A stretch of DNA of 54,945 nt from Vibrio variabilis (GTDB lineage Bacteria > Pseudomonadota > Gammaproteobacteria > Enterobacterales > Vibrionaceae): contig NZ_JYJK01000110.1 of NCBI RefSeq assembly GCF_003263785.1, forward strand, positions 1-54,945. Direction: 5' to 3'. Below the pieces are notes generated by a model. The model had not been told where the DNA came from. It saw only the letters and a program-made list of their open reading frames with translations, and did not search any database. How positions within the stretch are numbered: the stretch's first letter is position 1; each line of letters begins with the position of its first letter. This document shows positions 37,525-46,655 of the stretch, in pieces. The position numbers and the translations under genes were made by a program.

Positions 37525-37863
37525 CTAGCTGGCTTTTTTAACGAACTTAGCGGTGATCATCATCTCACCCGCTCCATCAACTTTACAGTCCAACTGATGG
37601 TCTTTGCCATCCACGATACGCCTTACCACCGCTTTGGTACCGATTTTTAACACCAATGAGCTTCCTTTGACTTTCAGATCCTTGGCTAACGTGACACGGT
37701 CACCTTCTTCAAGCTTTGTGCCGTTGGCATCTTTGATGTTGAGCTCACTGTCCTCTGCAAGCTCAACAGGGTTCCACTCATGAGCACATTCAGGACAAAT
37801 CAATTGGTTTTGGTCTTGATAGACATATTCAGACTGGCAATTTGGACAAGGAGGTAACGACAT
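37525..37863 (-). CDS. yjdM: PhnA/YjdM-family zinc-ribbon protein
   Basis: 112-aa protein with an N-terminal zinc ribbon (CPNCQSEYVYQDQNQLICPECAHEW) and the PhnA C-terminal SH3-like beta domain (GDRVTLAKDLKVKGSSLVLKIGTKA). Length and motifs are those of E. coli YjdM, once called PhnA; despite the old name a role in phosphonate use is not established. Monocistronic, divergent from the peroxiredoxin gene. Confidence 0.9.
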   Translation of the reverse strand: MSLPPCPNCQSEYVYQDQNQLICPECAHEWNPVELAEDSELNIKDANGTKLEEGDRVTLAKDLKVKGSSLVLKIGTKAVVRRIVDGKDHQLDCKVDGAGEMMITAKFVKKAS

Positions 37864-38110
37864 AACTTCATCAATTCTTTAGCAAATAATGCGGGGTATT
37901 CTGCCTTATTACCACTTACCTGTCGACCTTAGCCCTTCTATCAAACAACCCAGCAAAGACTGTTCCAACTGCTATTTTCAATAAGAACCGAACCCGCTTC
38001 ACAATTATCACGTACCAAGCCTGAGAAGACGAACTACACTGAATTCAGCTTCGTACTCTAAATACCCAAGTTAAGCACCATCGTTAGAACAAACAACAAG
38101 GAACTACGTT

Positions 38111-38583
38111 ATGATTCAACAAGGTCAATCGTTACCAGCCTCGACGCTGAGCGAACTTACATCCGATGGCATGGTAAACCATGAGGTCGCCACACTCTTT
38201 AAAGACAAGAAGGTCGTTTTATTTGCCGTCCCAGGCGCATTTACCCCAACCTGTTCGGAAGCACATTTACCGGGCTTCATTGTTCTAGCTGATAAATTAA
38301 AAGATAAAGGCGTGGATTTGATTTGCTGCGTTTCAGTTAATGACGCGTTTGTGATGAAGCATGGGGTGACTCCCAAAATGCCAGTGAACTGATGATGCTC
38401 GCTGATGGCGATGGCGCATTCACCAAAGCCATTGGCCTAGATATGGATACCGCTTCGTTTGGTGGAGTTCGCTCTCAGCGCTACGCAATGATCGTAGATA
38501 ACGGCGTGGTAACCCAACTCAATGTCGAAGCACCAAATCAGTTTGAGGTCAGCACCGCTGAGGCCATTCTAAAAGCGCTTTAA
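38111..38583 (+). CDS. Prx5-type peroxiredoxin (frameshifted near 38359)
   Basis: Thiol peroxidase that reduces H2O2 and organic peroxides. The peroxidatic Cys is in VPGAFTPTCSEAHLPGF (about residue 50). The frame breaks after DAFVMK: one G added at 38359 restores KAWGDSQNASELMMLADGDG and continues to the stop, giving 157 aa, the family length. The C-terminal EAPNQFEVSTAEAILKAL is typical. No fused glutaredoxin domain, so a glutathione/glutaredoxin system would act in trans. It starts at ATG after AAGGAAC. Confidence 0.88.
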
Positions 38584-38625
38584 TTCTTGCATGCACATGA
38601 CGGTGAGCCTCTACCAAAGCCTGTT

Positions 38626-38775
38626 CTACCAGGGGATGCTCACCATCATGGCAATCAAAATACCAGCCGAAAAGCTCGGCCAATGAAACCGGCTACCTTC
38701 CGCTTTGTAGTACTCTCGGCGAATCTCTTCTTGAAATGTTTTTGTCGCGAGTGTTTTATCGTAGTTGTTTTGCAT
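38626..38775 (-). CDS. Possible small protein gene, perhaps frameshifted
   Basis: A short frame begins MQNNYDKTLATKTFQEEIRR with an AGAGGGCAGG region upstream and stops after 49 codons. If one C is added to the GG/CC pair at 38691-38692, the frame instead reads AEGSPVSLAELFGWYFDCHD and on, giving about 75 aa that ends inside the antisense 3' end of the peroxiredoxin gene (about 38549). The second version looks more protein-like. I do not recognise either. Low confidence. Confidence 0.35.
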   Translation of the reverse strand: MQNNYDKTLATKTFQEEIRREYYKAEGSRFHWPSFSAGILIAMMVSIPW

Positions 38776-38844
38776 AGCCTGCCCTCTTTAGTTTCCCTAG
38801 ATACAGGCTAAGCGTAAAACCTCAAGTTACATTGAGGTCAACAA

Positions 38845-39399
38845 CTAATTTTCATTCGTTTTTCTTGTTATCACCTTAAGCTGTGGCCAATGCATCAGCC
38901 ATCGCTTTTCTTCGATTCGTTGCAGAAAAGTGCTTCTGTCTCTTTTGGGATTGTGAGAGATATGGCCAGCTAAAAGAGTTTCAAAACCAAACGCAGCGAT
39001 ACATTCAAACTCATTCTCAGCAAGCTTTTTTATGCCTACTGCCGTCTCTTTCTCAGGCCAGAAACTCATCGCATGTAATGTGCTTGTGTATGGCTCGTCA
39101 CCGTTTCTTTGGTGCATTAAAGCTTGATTGCGAACTTGCCATTCAAGCTCTGGCATCGCTGTTGAAAGCTGATGCTGGTAATCAAGGTAAGCGTTGGGGT
39201 CGGATTCACGTTCGTCAAAATAGACAACGTCGATATCATTGAAGGGCGTTGCGGTAGGCTTATTATGCAAATGATCCCAAACGAGGTTTCTGACAAAGCC
39301 TGCTGCGACATAACACTGAGGCAAATTAAGCCTACAAACTTGCTCTAACACCGCCAGTCTTAGCGGGTCTTGCTTAATGAGGTTCAGTATTTGCTGCAT
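38845..39399 (-). CDS. Nucleotidyltransferase family protein (DUF925)
   Basis: 184-aa soluble protein. The N-terminal half has the nucleotidyltransferase-like YVAAGFVRNLVWDHLH and the metal-binding NDIDVVYFD; the C-terminal part (WPEKETAVGIKK, FGFETLLAGHISHNPKR) matches the DUF925 family. Substrate unknown. It is the first of a long run of minus-strand accessory genes. Confidence 0.85.
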   Translation of the reverse strand: MQQILNLIKQDPLRLAVLEQVCRLNLPQCYVAAGFVRNLVWDHLHNKPTATPFNDIDVVYFDERESDPNAYLDYQHQLSTAMPELEWQVRNQALMHQRNGDEPYTSTLHAMSFWPEKETAVGIKKLAENEFECIAAFGFETLLAGHISHNPKRDRSTFLQRIEEKRWLMHWPQLKVITRKTNEN

Positions 39400-39428
39400 T
39401 GAATTGCCCTAGCATGTGAAGGAGCGAG

Positions 39429-40034
39429 CTATTGTTTCACCACAAGTAAAACCCCGCAAGAAGCGAAAGTGCCACTAGAGAGTTTGCTCAACCAACGACT
39501 TGAACGACTGTTTTTCACATGTTCACGCATTGTGCTAGCAAAGCCAGCATACAATGTCAGCACGCCACCCACAGCAAACATCGAAAGCACATAGATAGTG
39601 GCGCTATCAACTATGGTTAGCGAACTAAGATCTACGAATGCAGGAAGAAACCCCATGTAAAACAAAATGGCTTTTGGGTTGGAAAGCGTCATCACTAAGC
39701 CTGTCAACACACTGGAACCTATCCCCTCTGCACCACTTTGCTCAGTATTAGGATTCGAATGCCACACCTTCCATGCCATCCAAATTAGATAAGACGCTCC
39801 AATATACTTCAATATTGCAGCGAACTCGCCTAACAGTGAAGCTAATGTCGTTAGCCCAAGTAGCGCCAAACTAATTAAGAGTATGTCCGCAATAATCACA
39901 CCGACCACCACCAGCACGCCTTGTGCCATGCCACTCGACAAACTCCTAGAGACGACAGCTAAAACACTTGGTCCCGGAATGGCTGCGGAAAGGGCTAAAG
40001 CGAAAAATAGAGCGAGTGAAGAAGACGGTGTCAT
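39429..40034 (-). CDS. LysE/RhtB-family amino-acid exporter
   Basis: 201-aa inner-membrane exporter with six hydrophobic segments. The RhtB signature is visible: an N-terminal AIPGPSVLAVVSRSL motif, the IGASYLIWMAWKVW segment and the LSNPKAILFYMGFLPAFV motif. Such proteins export homoserine, threonine, lysine or similar amino acids. Substrate not assignable. Confidence 0.9.
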   Translation of the reverse strand: MTPSSSLALFFALALSAAIPGPSVLAVVSRSLSSGMAQGVLVVVGVIIADILLISLALLGLTTLASLLGEFAAILKYIGASYLIWMAWKVWHSNPNTEQSGAEGIGSSVLTGLVMTLSNPKAILFYMGFLPAFVDLSSLTIVDSATIYVLSMFAVGGVLTLYAGFASTMREHVKNSRSSRWLSKLSSGTFASCGVLLVVKQ

Positions 40035-40053
40035 TCATAGCCTTTAGAAGATA

Positions 40054-40353
40054 TCAGACACTTAGGCTTATTATTGAGCCTGGTTGATAACTAGAAGCTT
40101 TGGAGCGTTCATTATAGAAATTTACGGTAGATGATGTAGCATCATAAAGTCGCTGTGTCGCTAATGCTGTATCTTTGACCGTATCGACAGCAAACCCCAT
40201 TCCATCTTGTGCATACTGTCCCGCATAACCAACGTACTTTGACATCTTGTCTTTTGTAATGCTAAGACTATCTGGGTCAGCAAGTTTTTCGACCACATCT
40301 GCGGTACGATTTATCGTTTGAGGAGCATAACTTACCACATCATAGACTTTCAT
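40054..40353 (-). CDS. Hypothetical protein (99 aa)
   Basis: Unrecognised soluble protein beginning MKVYDVVSYAPQTINRTADV, preceded by AAGGATG. It is rich in Tyr, Ser and Asp with a short Ala/Asp helix in the middle. No membrane segment, signal or catalytic motif is seen. It lies 20 bp upstream of the LysE-type gene and may be co-transcribed with it. Confidence 0.55.
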   Translation of the reverse strand: MKVYDVVSYAPQTINRTADVVEKLADPDSLSITKDKMSKYVGYAGQYAQDGMGFAVDTVKDTALATQRLYDATSSTVNFYNERSKASSYQPGSIISLSV

Positions 40354-40474
40354 TTTTCATCCTTAAAAATGAACCCGTTACTTTATTTCACTAAAACCTG
40401 TCGGTAACAATAGCAAACTCAAATATATCAAATAAAGCGCAGTGCCACCAAAGTGATATAGCTCGAAAAACACT

Positions 40475-41014
40475 CTATTCTGGCATTTCAGGAACAATCA
40501 TCGGCAAATCAGTACAACCAAAATCTAAACCCATTTGACTCAGTAGGCAGGTAAGCTGCCCTCTATGATGAGTTTGATGGTTAAAGATATGCTGGTAAAA
40601 CTGAGCGACGGTTCGCTCCATTAGTATGCCTTCTGTCGTGGTGTAGCGAACAAGTCGTTGGCAAGATTCATACGTAAGCTGACGAGTGACATCGATATAA
40701 ATGTCATCGACAGTGCTTCTTAAAGATTTCAAATGTTCGATATCTTTCACAAAGGTATCGTGGATCGATTTGGATGTAGGGAGATTGGCTAACCTATCCT
40801 CCGCGACATCCACACACTGGTTGGCGACCAAGCGTTGTAACATGATCAAATCACCAAACAATATGTGGTTCCAATGCGCCATAATCGATGTAAAGAATGC
40901 ACCGCGATCTTTATGAAGCTCTTCACTACTCAGAGTTTCGCATACTTTTATCAGTTGCCGATTCATTCGCTGGTTGTACAGCGCTAACACTCTAAAGTTA
41001 GCGGCAATGTCCAT
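40475..41014 (-). CDS. DinB-family protein
   Basis: 179-aa four-helix protein of the DinB/YfiT superfamily. It has the three His expected for metal binding: one in MAHWNHILFGD and two in IFNHQTHHRGQL. Such proteins are metal-dependent thiol transferases or hydrolases of mostly unknown substrate. Its start overlaps nothing; 24 bp separate it from the PgpC-like gene. Confidence 0.86.
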   Translation of the reverse strand: MDIAANFRVLALYNQRMNRQLIKVCETLSSEELHKDRGAFFTSIMAHWNHILFGDLIMLQRLVANQCVDVAEDRLANLPTSKSIHDTFVKDIEHLKSLRSTVDDIYIDVTRQLTYESCQRLVRYTTTEGILMERTVAQFYQHIFNHQTHHRGQLTCLLSQMGLDFGCTDLPMIVPEMPE

Positions 41015-41038
41015 AGAGCCTCCTTGCTCTTATATAAT

Positions 41039-41641
41039 TCACTGTTGGGTAATCTCTTGCCCCTGGTAGTACTTTACATCGGCAAGCTCCAGCATAGGCA
41101 GATCCTCTGGGGTATCGCCATAGGCGTAAATTTTGCCAAATTGCGTGATATCGAGTGACGATTTTAGAAACGTCACCTTACGCTCTTCGCTGCAATCCCC
41201 TTGAACATAACGCCCGGTATAGCGAACACCTCTCACCTCTAATTGACTACAGATGAGTTGAACACTCTGTTGTTCACACCAAATCCGGAGATAAGGGTCT
41301 AGCGATGCTGAGACGACAATGACCTCATCGCCTTGCTGCTGATGCCAGCGGATCTTCTCGACCATTTCAGGTCTTACTACCTTGTTTAAGTACTCATGAT
41401 TAAAGTGGTGAGCACTAGCAATCACATCGCTTTCTTTTCGGCGCCAATAGGCAACTTTCGACAAAATGGGTCTGGTTTTACTCGCGGGCAACCAGCCTAG
41501 TTTGTAGAGAGCAATCACCGGCCACAGTATACTGAGCCCAATGACAATCCGTGACTTGGAAGATGCGTAAAATAAAAAAGCAGTAAACGTATCCTCAGTG
41601 GTAATGGTGCCGTCAAAATCAAATAGTGCTAGATTCGCCAC
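41039..41641 (-). CDS. HAD-IB family phosphatase (PgpC-like)
   Basis: 200-aa HAD hydrolase with FDFDGTITTEDT at the N-terminus, motif II VVSASL, the Lys in EERKVTFLK and the acidic pair in YGDTPEDLPML. A hydrophobic cap stretch (IVIGLSILWPVIALYKLG) suggests membrane association, as in phosphatidylglycerophosphatase C. It is separated by three bases from the next GNAT gene. Confidence 0.86.
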   Translation of the reverse strand: MANLALFDFDGTITTEDTFTAFLFYASSKSRIVIGLSILWPVIALYKLGWLPASKTRPILSKVAYWRRKESDVIASAHHFNHEYLNKVVRPEMVEKIRWHQQQGDEVIVVSASLDPYLRIWCEQQSVQLICSQLEVRGVRYTGRYVQGDCSEERKVTFLKSSLDITQFGKIYAYGDTPEDLPMLELADVKYYQGQEITQQ

Positions 41642-41644
41642 GGC

Positions 41645-42058
41645 TCACACCAGTCGTTTAGTAAAGTAATGCTTACTGTGATTTGATGGGTAGTTTTCTA
41701 ACGTCATATGACACCGGTATCCATGCTTTTCATAGAACGCTTTTGCTTGAAAACTAAAGGTATCAAGCAACACCGAGTGACAGCCTACCTCTTTGGCATG
41801 GGATTCGACGCGCGATAGCAACTCACTACCAATGCCGGTGCCGCGAATCGAAGAATCAACCCAAAGATATTGAATAGACAACCAATCTCCGATGATTTCT
41901 GCGGTGACTCCGGCCTTCTTCTTTCCTTGCTCAGTGACATAAAACGCGACCTTGTCATGACGTACTGTTCCCAAAAAAGGTCGGTTGTGCTCAACTAACC
42001 CTTGTCGTATCTCATTAATGTCGGCATCCGTAGGGTCGAGATCGATTTCATAGTTCAT
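41645..42058 (-). CDS. GNAT acetyltransferase
   Basis: 137-aa acetyltransferase starting MNYEIDLDPTDADI; GGA six bases upstream supports this ATG over an in-frame start ten codons earlier. The CoA-binding motif is VDSSIRGTGIGSELLSRVE and the C-terminal KAFYEKHGYRC is typical of the family. Substrate unknown. Confidence 0.87.
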   Translation of the reverse strand: MNYEIDLDPTDADINEIRQGLVEHNRPFLGTVRHDKVAFYVTEQGKKKAGVTAEIIGDWLSIQYLWVDSSIRGTGIGSELLSRVESHAKEVGCHSVLLDTFSFQAKAFYEKHGYRCHMTLENYPSNHSKHYFTKRLV

Positions 42059-42149
42059 AGATGTTCCAATACTTAGTGCTTGAGCCAAGCTGCGAAGATT
42101 TCATTTTATCGGGGCGATGTTAATGTCTATTTTTCATGCCCGTGCAGAC

Positions 42150-42632
42150 TCAATCAATGATAACAGCACTCTCAGGGTAAACCTCGAAAATAGAGTCAAT
42201 AATGATTGGTAAATTGCCCCTCAAAGACTGCGCACCAAAGACCGAACGAGCATGAACCCCTTTATCTCCAAACACTTCGGCCATTAAGTCCGAACAGCCA
42301 TCTAGGACTTTAGGGTGCTGTTCAAACGTCTCTGTTGCATTAACAAAACCTTGAAGCTTGATCACTCTGGCGACTCTATCAAGACTACCTAGTTCGAGTT
42401 TTACCGCTGCCAATATGTCTAGTCCAGTCACCTTAGCAAACTCATATCCTTGCTCAGTCGTATATTCTCGCCCCAGCTTGCCTTTAGGGACATCATTTAG
42501 ACCTGCTACGGGGCCTTTCCCAGACACATACAAAAGATTTCCGGTACGGACACAGTTACAATAGCTACCCTGAGGATCACTCGCGGTGGGGAGGACGAGT
42601 TCAAGTTCTGCCATTCTACTTTCGATAGACAT
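42150..42632 (-). CDS. RidA/YjgF-family protein
   Basis: 160-aa YjgF-fold protein of the longer subgroup (SGKGPVAGLNDVPKGKLGRE, GFVNATETFEQHPKVLDG). Canonical RidA hydrolyses reactive enamine/imine intermediates; the Arg-based active site of true RidA (…R at the C-terminal strand) is not obvious in this longer group, so its activity is uncertain. GGAG precedes the ATG. Confidence 0.87.
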   Translation of the reverse strand: MSIESRMAELELVLPTASDPQGSYCNCVRTGNLLYVSGKGPVAGLNDVPKGKLGREYTTEQGYEFAKVTGLDILAAVKLELGSLDRVARVIKLQGFVNATETFEQHPKVLDGCSDLMAEVFGDKGVHARSVFGAQSLRGNLPIIIDSIFEVYPESAVIID

Positions 42633-42655
42633 AAGGTCTCCTTTTAGTGCACACG

Positions 42656-43219
42656 CTACTCTTGTTTTAATCCAGCTCGTTCCACAATCTCGGACTCGAA
42701 ACCATCAATACTTTGCTGGTTTTTCTTTCGCCAATAATTCTCGATACCCTCAGAGCCAAGTCTATTCGCCCACTTATCCAAGTCATCTCGATCACCCTCA
42801 TAGTGATAGTACAGGACTGACATACCACACGATGCCTGCACAAGCTCTATATCAAGAATGAAGATTTGCCTATTAGAATGGCTATGAGGAAATAAAGGCG
42901 CGTAATCGTTCCACCGCTCATCATTAATGTGAAGCGCTTCTGCTTGCCCGTAAGTTCTCAAAATCAGAGGAGCACCTTCGAATGCACAAAACATCAGCGT
43001 CATGCGGTTGTTGAGAAGAACATGAGCGGCAGATTCATTGCCGCTTCCTGTTAAGTTCAGCCAGGCGATCTGCTTGTTATTAATGACTCGTAATGAGTCA
43101 CCTCCTTTTGGCGACAAGTTTACTGTGCCACTCTCAGCCGCCGTTGCCACAAAATAGATTTTCTGCGACTCGATAAATTCAACGTGCTTTTGTGTTAGCT
43201 CACTAAATTTCTTTCCCAT
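42656..43219 (-). CDS. Pyridoxamine 5'-phosphate oxidase-family (flavin-binding) protein
   Basis: 187-aa split-barrel protein starting MGKKFSELTQKHVEFIESQ. It has the PPOX pattern FVATAAESGTVNLSPKGGDSLRV, ending in a region (ENYWRKKNQQSIDGFESEI) typical of the small PPOX group with flavin or F420-like cofactors. I chose the ATG at 43219, with GGAA nine bases upstream; a longer frame has no site. A composite regulatory motif lies 95 bp upstream and is shared with two other genes in the window. Confidence 0.85.
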   Translation of the reverse strand: MGKKFSELTQKHVEFIESQKIYFVATAAESGTVNLSPKGGDSLRVINNKQIAWLNLTGSGNESAAHVLLNNRMTLMFCAFEGAPLILRTYGQAEALHINDERWNDYAPLFPHSHSNRQIFILDIELVQASCGMSVLYYHYEGDRDDLDKWANRLGSEGIENYWRKKNQQSIDGFESEIVERAGLKQE

Positions 43220-43313
43220 AACTCTGAGTTCCCTGTGCCAAACGAATTTTTGTTTTCCCAACCAAACCGATGTCACTATCATGGATGATTCGCTTGAGTT
43301 TCTGTATCCAAGC

Positions 43314-43343
43314 ATTCAACCAGTTGAATCAATAAATGTAACC
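43314..43343 (-). promoter_or_regulatory. Composite motif copy 1, upstream of the PPOX gene
   Basis: Minus strand: GGTTACA, 9 bp, TCAACTGGTTGAAT. The second part is a dyad (ATTCAAC-CA-GTTGAAT). The same two elements with the same 9-bp spacing recur at 44861 and 51268, each 61-95 bp upstream of a minus-strand gene. Confidence 0.6.
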
Positions 43344-43463
43344 TTTAACAAGACTAAATTTTGAACTGCCTCGGGAAGTTAGCAGAAGATTCAACATGTA
43401 ATCGAAGACATTACACGTCGAGATAAAACGGGGTGCGATACTCTTCGCTTGGGGAAATTAGCT

Positions 43464-44213
43464 TCATGGACAATCCTTTTTCTTCGCTATACAAACTACA
43501 GTGCGAGTATCGTTAAAAAATTCTAATTTACTCCAATCTGAATAGATCTCTACTAATTCAAGACCAGCCATAGCCAGACAATTACGGATTTCTTCAATAC
43601 AGCGATATCTTAACTCGATGGTGGTTCTGCGAGTCTCACTATGCTCATAATTACGTTGAATGTCATAAATGACTGTATTTTCGATACTTTCATGTGCTCT
43701 TTGAACGCCCATTACCTGAACCTGTTCACCCTCTGACGTTAAGTAACTGTCGCGATAGGTAGAAGAATCGGCTCGACTTAGCCCGCGAAGGCGCGTATCA
43801 AACACAAATAAACTCTCTGCTTTCATATGGCAACGAATACTATTCAGCATCGCAAGACAGTCGTCGTCAGTGAGAAACGCTTGAAAGGCATTTCCTGTCA
43901 TAACGACTAAATCAAAGTCAACGTCCAAAGCAAAATCAGTGGCATCAGCTTGTATAAATTTAATATTCGAGTGAGCCGACTTCAGCCTTGCGTGATCCAG
44001 CATAGGTTTGGAGATATCTATACCCACCACACAATCAAGCCAGTTGGACATCTCTATCGCCAAAATTCCGGTCCCACAGCAAACATCTAGAGATGTCTCA
44101 AAGTTGAATCGCTCTACTAACGACTTCAAGAATGCCAGCTCTTCATCGTACAATTCACCATATTGGTCATCATACTCAGCACCAGACCAGAACTCACTTT
44201 GACTTTGTTTCAT
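43464..44213 (-). CDS. Class I SAM-dependent methyltransferase
   Basis: 249-aa soluble methyltransferase. Motif I is SLDVCCGTGILAIEMSNW, followed by the acidic VVGIDISKPML and the VVMTGNAFQAF motif IV. The substrate cannot be told. Its start overlaps by 20 bp the end of the upstream membrane-protein gene, so the two are probably co-transcribed from the promoter with motif copy 2. Confidence 0.88.
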   Translation of the reverse strand: MKQSQSEFWSGAEYDDQYGELYDEELAFLKSLVERFNFETSLDVCCGTGILAIEMSNWLDCVVGIDISKPMLDHARLKSAHSNIKFIQADATDFALDVDFDLVVMTGNAFQAFLTDDDCLAMLNSIRCHMKAESLFVFDTRLRGLSRADSSTYRDSYLTSEGEQVQVMGVQRAHESIENTVIYDIQRNYEHSETRRTTIELRYRCIEEIRNCLAMAGLELVEIYSDWSKLEFFNDTRTVVCIAKKKDCP

Positions 44214-44799
44214 TCGCCGCTCCAGAAACCACTTCGGCGTTTTTAGCTCCCATCTTGCTACGCCTTACCCAGCGCACTATCGCAACCACCACAAACGCGA
44301 GTAAAAAGATCCAATACAACATTCCAAGCATGCTCTTGGTTACGGTAAACATTGATGCGGTCTCGACCATTAACGGAGTCACATCCTCGTAGCTCGATAG
44401 CATCAACCAAATACAGATGTTTTCTAGATAGTCCGCAAGTGCTGAGAGTACAGGCAACATTGCCAACCACTGCCATACGCCGTTGGTAATTCCGCATTTC
44501 GTTAGAAGCCAGACAAACAAAAGGTAATAAGTCATCGCAAACATTGCCGGATAGATCATATCCAATGCTAGCTGCGTTAAATAGAATGCACGCCCTTCAC
44601 CACCCAGTGCGGTCAGCAAGGTCATTGCTTGATCGTAACTGTACCCCATCGGCGACATATCAAATATTGGTAGCCCAGAGGAGTACTCCATTAGTGTGGG
44701 TATGGTATACCCCAGCATTAATGCATAGATCAAATTCGTCACGATTAATAGCGCGATTATCTGCCTTCCTGATGGCAATTTTGGTAAAAAACGTATCAT
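44194..44799 (-). CDS. Integral membrane protein of unknown function
   Basis: 201-aa protein with about five hydrophobic segments (roughly residues 15-35, 70-92, 95-112, 115-135 and 160-185) and a basic C-terminal tail (RWVRRSKMGAKN). It carries no motif I recognise. It precedes and overlaps the methyltransferase gene, and the conserved composite motif lies 62 bp upstream of its start. Confidence 0.75.
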   Translation of the reverse strand: MIRFLPKLPSGRQIIALLIVTNLIYALMLGYTIPTLMEYSSGLPIFDMSPMGYSYDQAMTLLTALGGEGRAFYLTQLALDMIYPAMFAMTYYLLFVWLLTKCGITNGVWQWLAMLPVLSALADYLENICIWLMLSSYEDVTPLMVETASMFTVTKSMLGMLYWIFLLAFVVVAIVRWVRRSKMGAKNAEVVSGAANETKSK

Positions 44800-44860
44800 G
44801 GTTCTTCCTTGTTCACCGTATATCTCGACCCCATTTTGAGGTATCTCATGCGATGTAAAT

Positions 44861-44890
44861 ATTCAACCAGTTGATAAGCAAGTTGTAACC
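44861..44890 (-). promoter_or_regulatory. Composite motif copy 2, upstream of the membrane-protein gene
   Basis: Minus strand: GGTTACA, 9 bp, TCAACTGGTTGAAT. The element and spacing are the same as at 43314 and 51268. Confidence 0.6.
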
Positions 44891-45082
44891 ATACTAAGTG
44901 AGGAACTTTGAAGTGACTCTAGAATAGAGCAAAGATACGCCGTACAAACGATCAGAACTTGGGCAGTACAGACTTTGGTTGGAAGGATTAACACTTCTAG
45001 GATTATACGAATCTTGTTTATGACAGAGGCGGCAAGCCATATTGCCGCCTCAAAAAGATCTATGTCGTTATTTCTATAGCGA

Positions 45083-45321
45083 CTATTGAAGTTCTGTCGC
45101 TTGATTTTCTACTTTTTTGTTTCCGCACGAGGTACAAGTGAGCACCAGTTCTTGCTCATCGAGTTTTTTAAGTGCCATATCTGTATTTCCGCCTATTAGC
45201 AGAGTCTCAACGATGTACTTTTTAACCCCGCCCAGAATGTATTGGGATAGTTATCCTTTGCCTCTTGAAGGTGTTGTTTATGCTGAGTAACTTGACTGCA
45301 CTTTTTACAATAGCTTTCCAT
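45083..45321 (-). CDS. Small zinc-ribbon-like protein (frameshifted near 45227)
   Basis: A split small gene. The frame from ATG 45321 reads MESYCKKCSQVTQHKQHLQE then stops early. Adding one G to the GGGG run (plus-strand CCCC, 45226-45229) joins it to VKKYIVETLLIGGNTDMALK and a C-terminal CTSCGNKKVENQ, giving 79 aa with two CxxC pairs, one near each end, as in small zinc-ribbon proteins. Function unknown. Confidence 0.55.
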
Positions 45322-45488
45322 ATAGTCCGCCTTTAGTTAATTATCTCGCCAAGGCTAACCAAGTAGAGAAGTTGTGAAAATACTCAATAATAAACTTTAT
45401 GCAAAAAAGTCCTCACAATGTGAAGTAAGTAGTCAACACTCCAGATATTAACAAGTTTGATATTTATATATGAGAGAAATATTGACTG

Positions 45489-45737
45489 CTACTTGCTATT
45501 TACTTCGGTGATAGCAGGAGTAATAAAAGGCCCCAACAGCATGTTAAGCTGTTTCAAAAAACCTTGATGCTCATCTTTAAAAATCGCTTCTGCTTCTTGA
45601 GCGCTATCGGCACTAATGATCAAAGACTGTTCAATAAACCCCTGTTGAATCAACTGACTTGCCTCTTGTTTGTAGGTCTCAGAACTTGTCTCTAAGTAGG
45701 TATAACCGCCATCTTTCGTAAAGAACTTAAACTCCAT
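45489..45737 (-). CDS. Hypothetical protein (82 aa)
   Basis: Unrecognised small soluble protein beginning MEFKFFTKDGGYTYLETSSE, with GAGGATT before the ATG. It is acidic, with an Ala/Glu/Gln-rich central helix. No motif assigned. Confidence 0.55.
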   Translation of the reverse strand: MEFKFFTKDGGYTYLETSSETYKQEASQLIQQGFIEQSLIISADSAQEAEAIFKDEHQGFLKQLNMLLGPFITPAITEVNSK

Positions 45738-45824
45738 GAATCCTCCCCAAATAGTGTCAATTCAGTACCGACGCTAACAGATAGATTCCAGGATAGGATA
45801 TGAGTTTCCTCACAATGCGAGTCA

Positions 45825-46652
45825 TCACACATCCGCGACTAAAGTCTTTGTAATAACGGTTTCATTCTCTTTTAGGTAGGCAATATCTGATAGATAGGCA
45901 AGATGATGACCGTCGTTGATATTCTCCAGAAAAGCCCGATTACCTTGATTTGCTTCGGTATGCATGAAGTCAACGAGCGCCTGAATTCGGTTCACCATCA
46001 CCTCGACCAAACACAGTCTCAACTCAACATTTAAGTCATAGGCGTCACAAAACAACTTTGCTCTTTGCATTTGAGTTTGTAGATCACCGAGTGCATCATC
46101 GCTATGAGTTTTAAACGGTGCCCAAGTATAAACAGCGTAGGCGATATCCCAAATCCTAGGGCCTGGATGTGCAGTATCAAAATCAAACACCCCGACAACC
46201 GAGCTCCCATTTAAGGCAACGTTGTATGGCGCAAAGTCGCCATGGCAAATAACCTCTATGGGCTGAACCGTAGGTAACATCCAACGCATAGTGGTCACGT
46301 CTGCCGCTTCAATTAAGCTACTCGATGCATCATGATACGCTCGTAACAGCTCTGCGGCAGATATAAGTGCATGAGAGCCGACGATAGCGCCATCAAGAGG
46401 AAAATTGGTCGTTTCGCCCGGGACAAAAGACAAGATTTCATTGTCGTTATCATCAAAACCAAAAGACTTAGGAGCAGCTGAAAACCCGACGCGTTCTAGA
46501 TGATTCAGTAATGCATGAACCGCTGGCGACCAAGGACCTGCGGGTCTTAATACCTTATCTTCCTTTCGATAAATGGCAGCACCTCTGCCTCCAGATAATT
46601 CCTCTATCAAGTTAAATTCTCTCTGTATAAATTTGATGGTTTTTAATATCAA
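45825..46652 (-). CDS. APH-family phosphotransferase
   Basis: 275-aa kinase-fold protein. The catalytic loop is CHGDFAPYNVAL and the metal-binding segment FDFDTAHPGPRIWDIAYA, both diagnostic of aminoglycoside/choline-kinase-like phosphotransferases. The N-terminal lobe has the glycine-rich LSGGRGAAIYRKEDKVLRP. Substrate unknown; it should not be assumed to be a resistance enzyme. The small membrane gene upstream ends four bases before its start. Confidence 0.86.
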   Translation of the reverse strand: MILKTIKFIQREFNLIEELSGGRGAAIYRKEDKVLRPAGPWSPAVHALLNHLERVGFSAAPKSFGFDDNDNEILSFVPGETTNFPLDGAIVGSHALISAAELLRAYHDASSSLIEAADVTTMRWMLPTVQPIEVICHGDFAPYNVALNGSSVVGVFDFDTAHPGPRIWDIAYAVYTWAPFKTHSDDALGDLQTQMQRAKLFCDAYDLNVELRLCLVEVMVNRIQALVDFMHTEANQGNRAFLENINDGHHLAYLSDIAYLKENETVITKTLVADV

Positions 46653-46655
46653 CGG

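Noticed and set aside
44800..45082. Terminator- or attC-like structure in the gap after the membrane-protein gene
   Set aside because: Only scattered short complementarities; apart from motif copy 2 nothing stands out.
45825..46652. Calling the phosphotransferase an aminoglycoside resistance gene
   Set aside because: Only generic APH motifs are visible; the fold covers many substrates.
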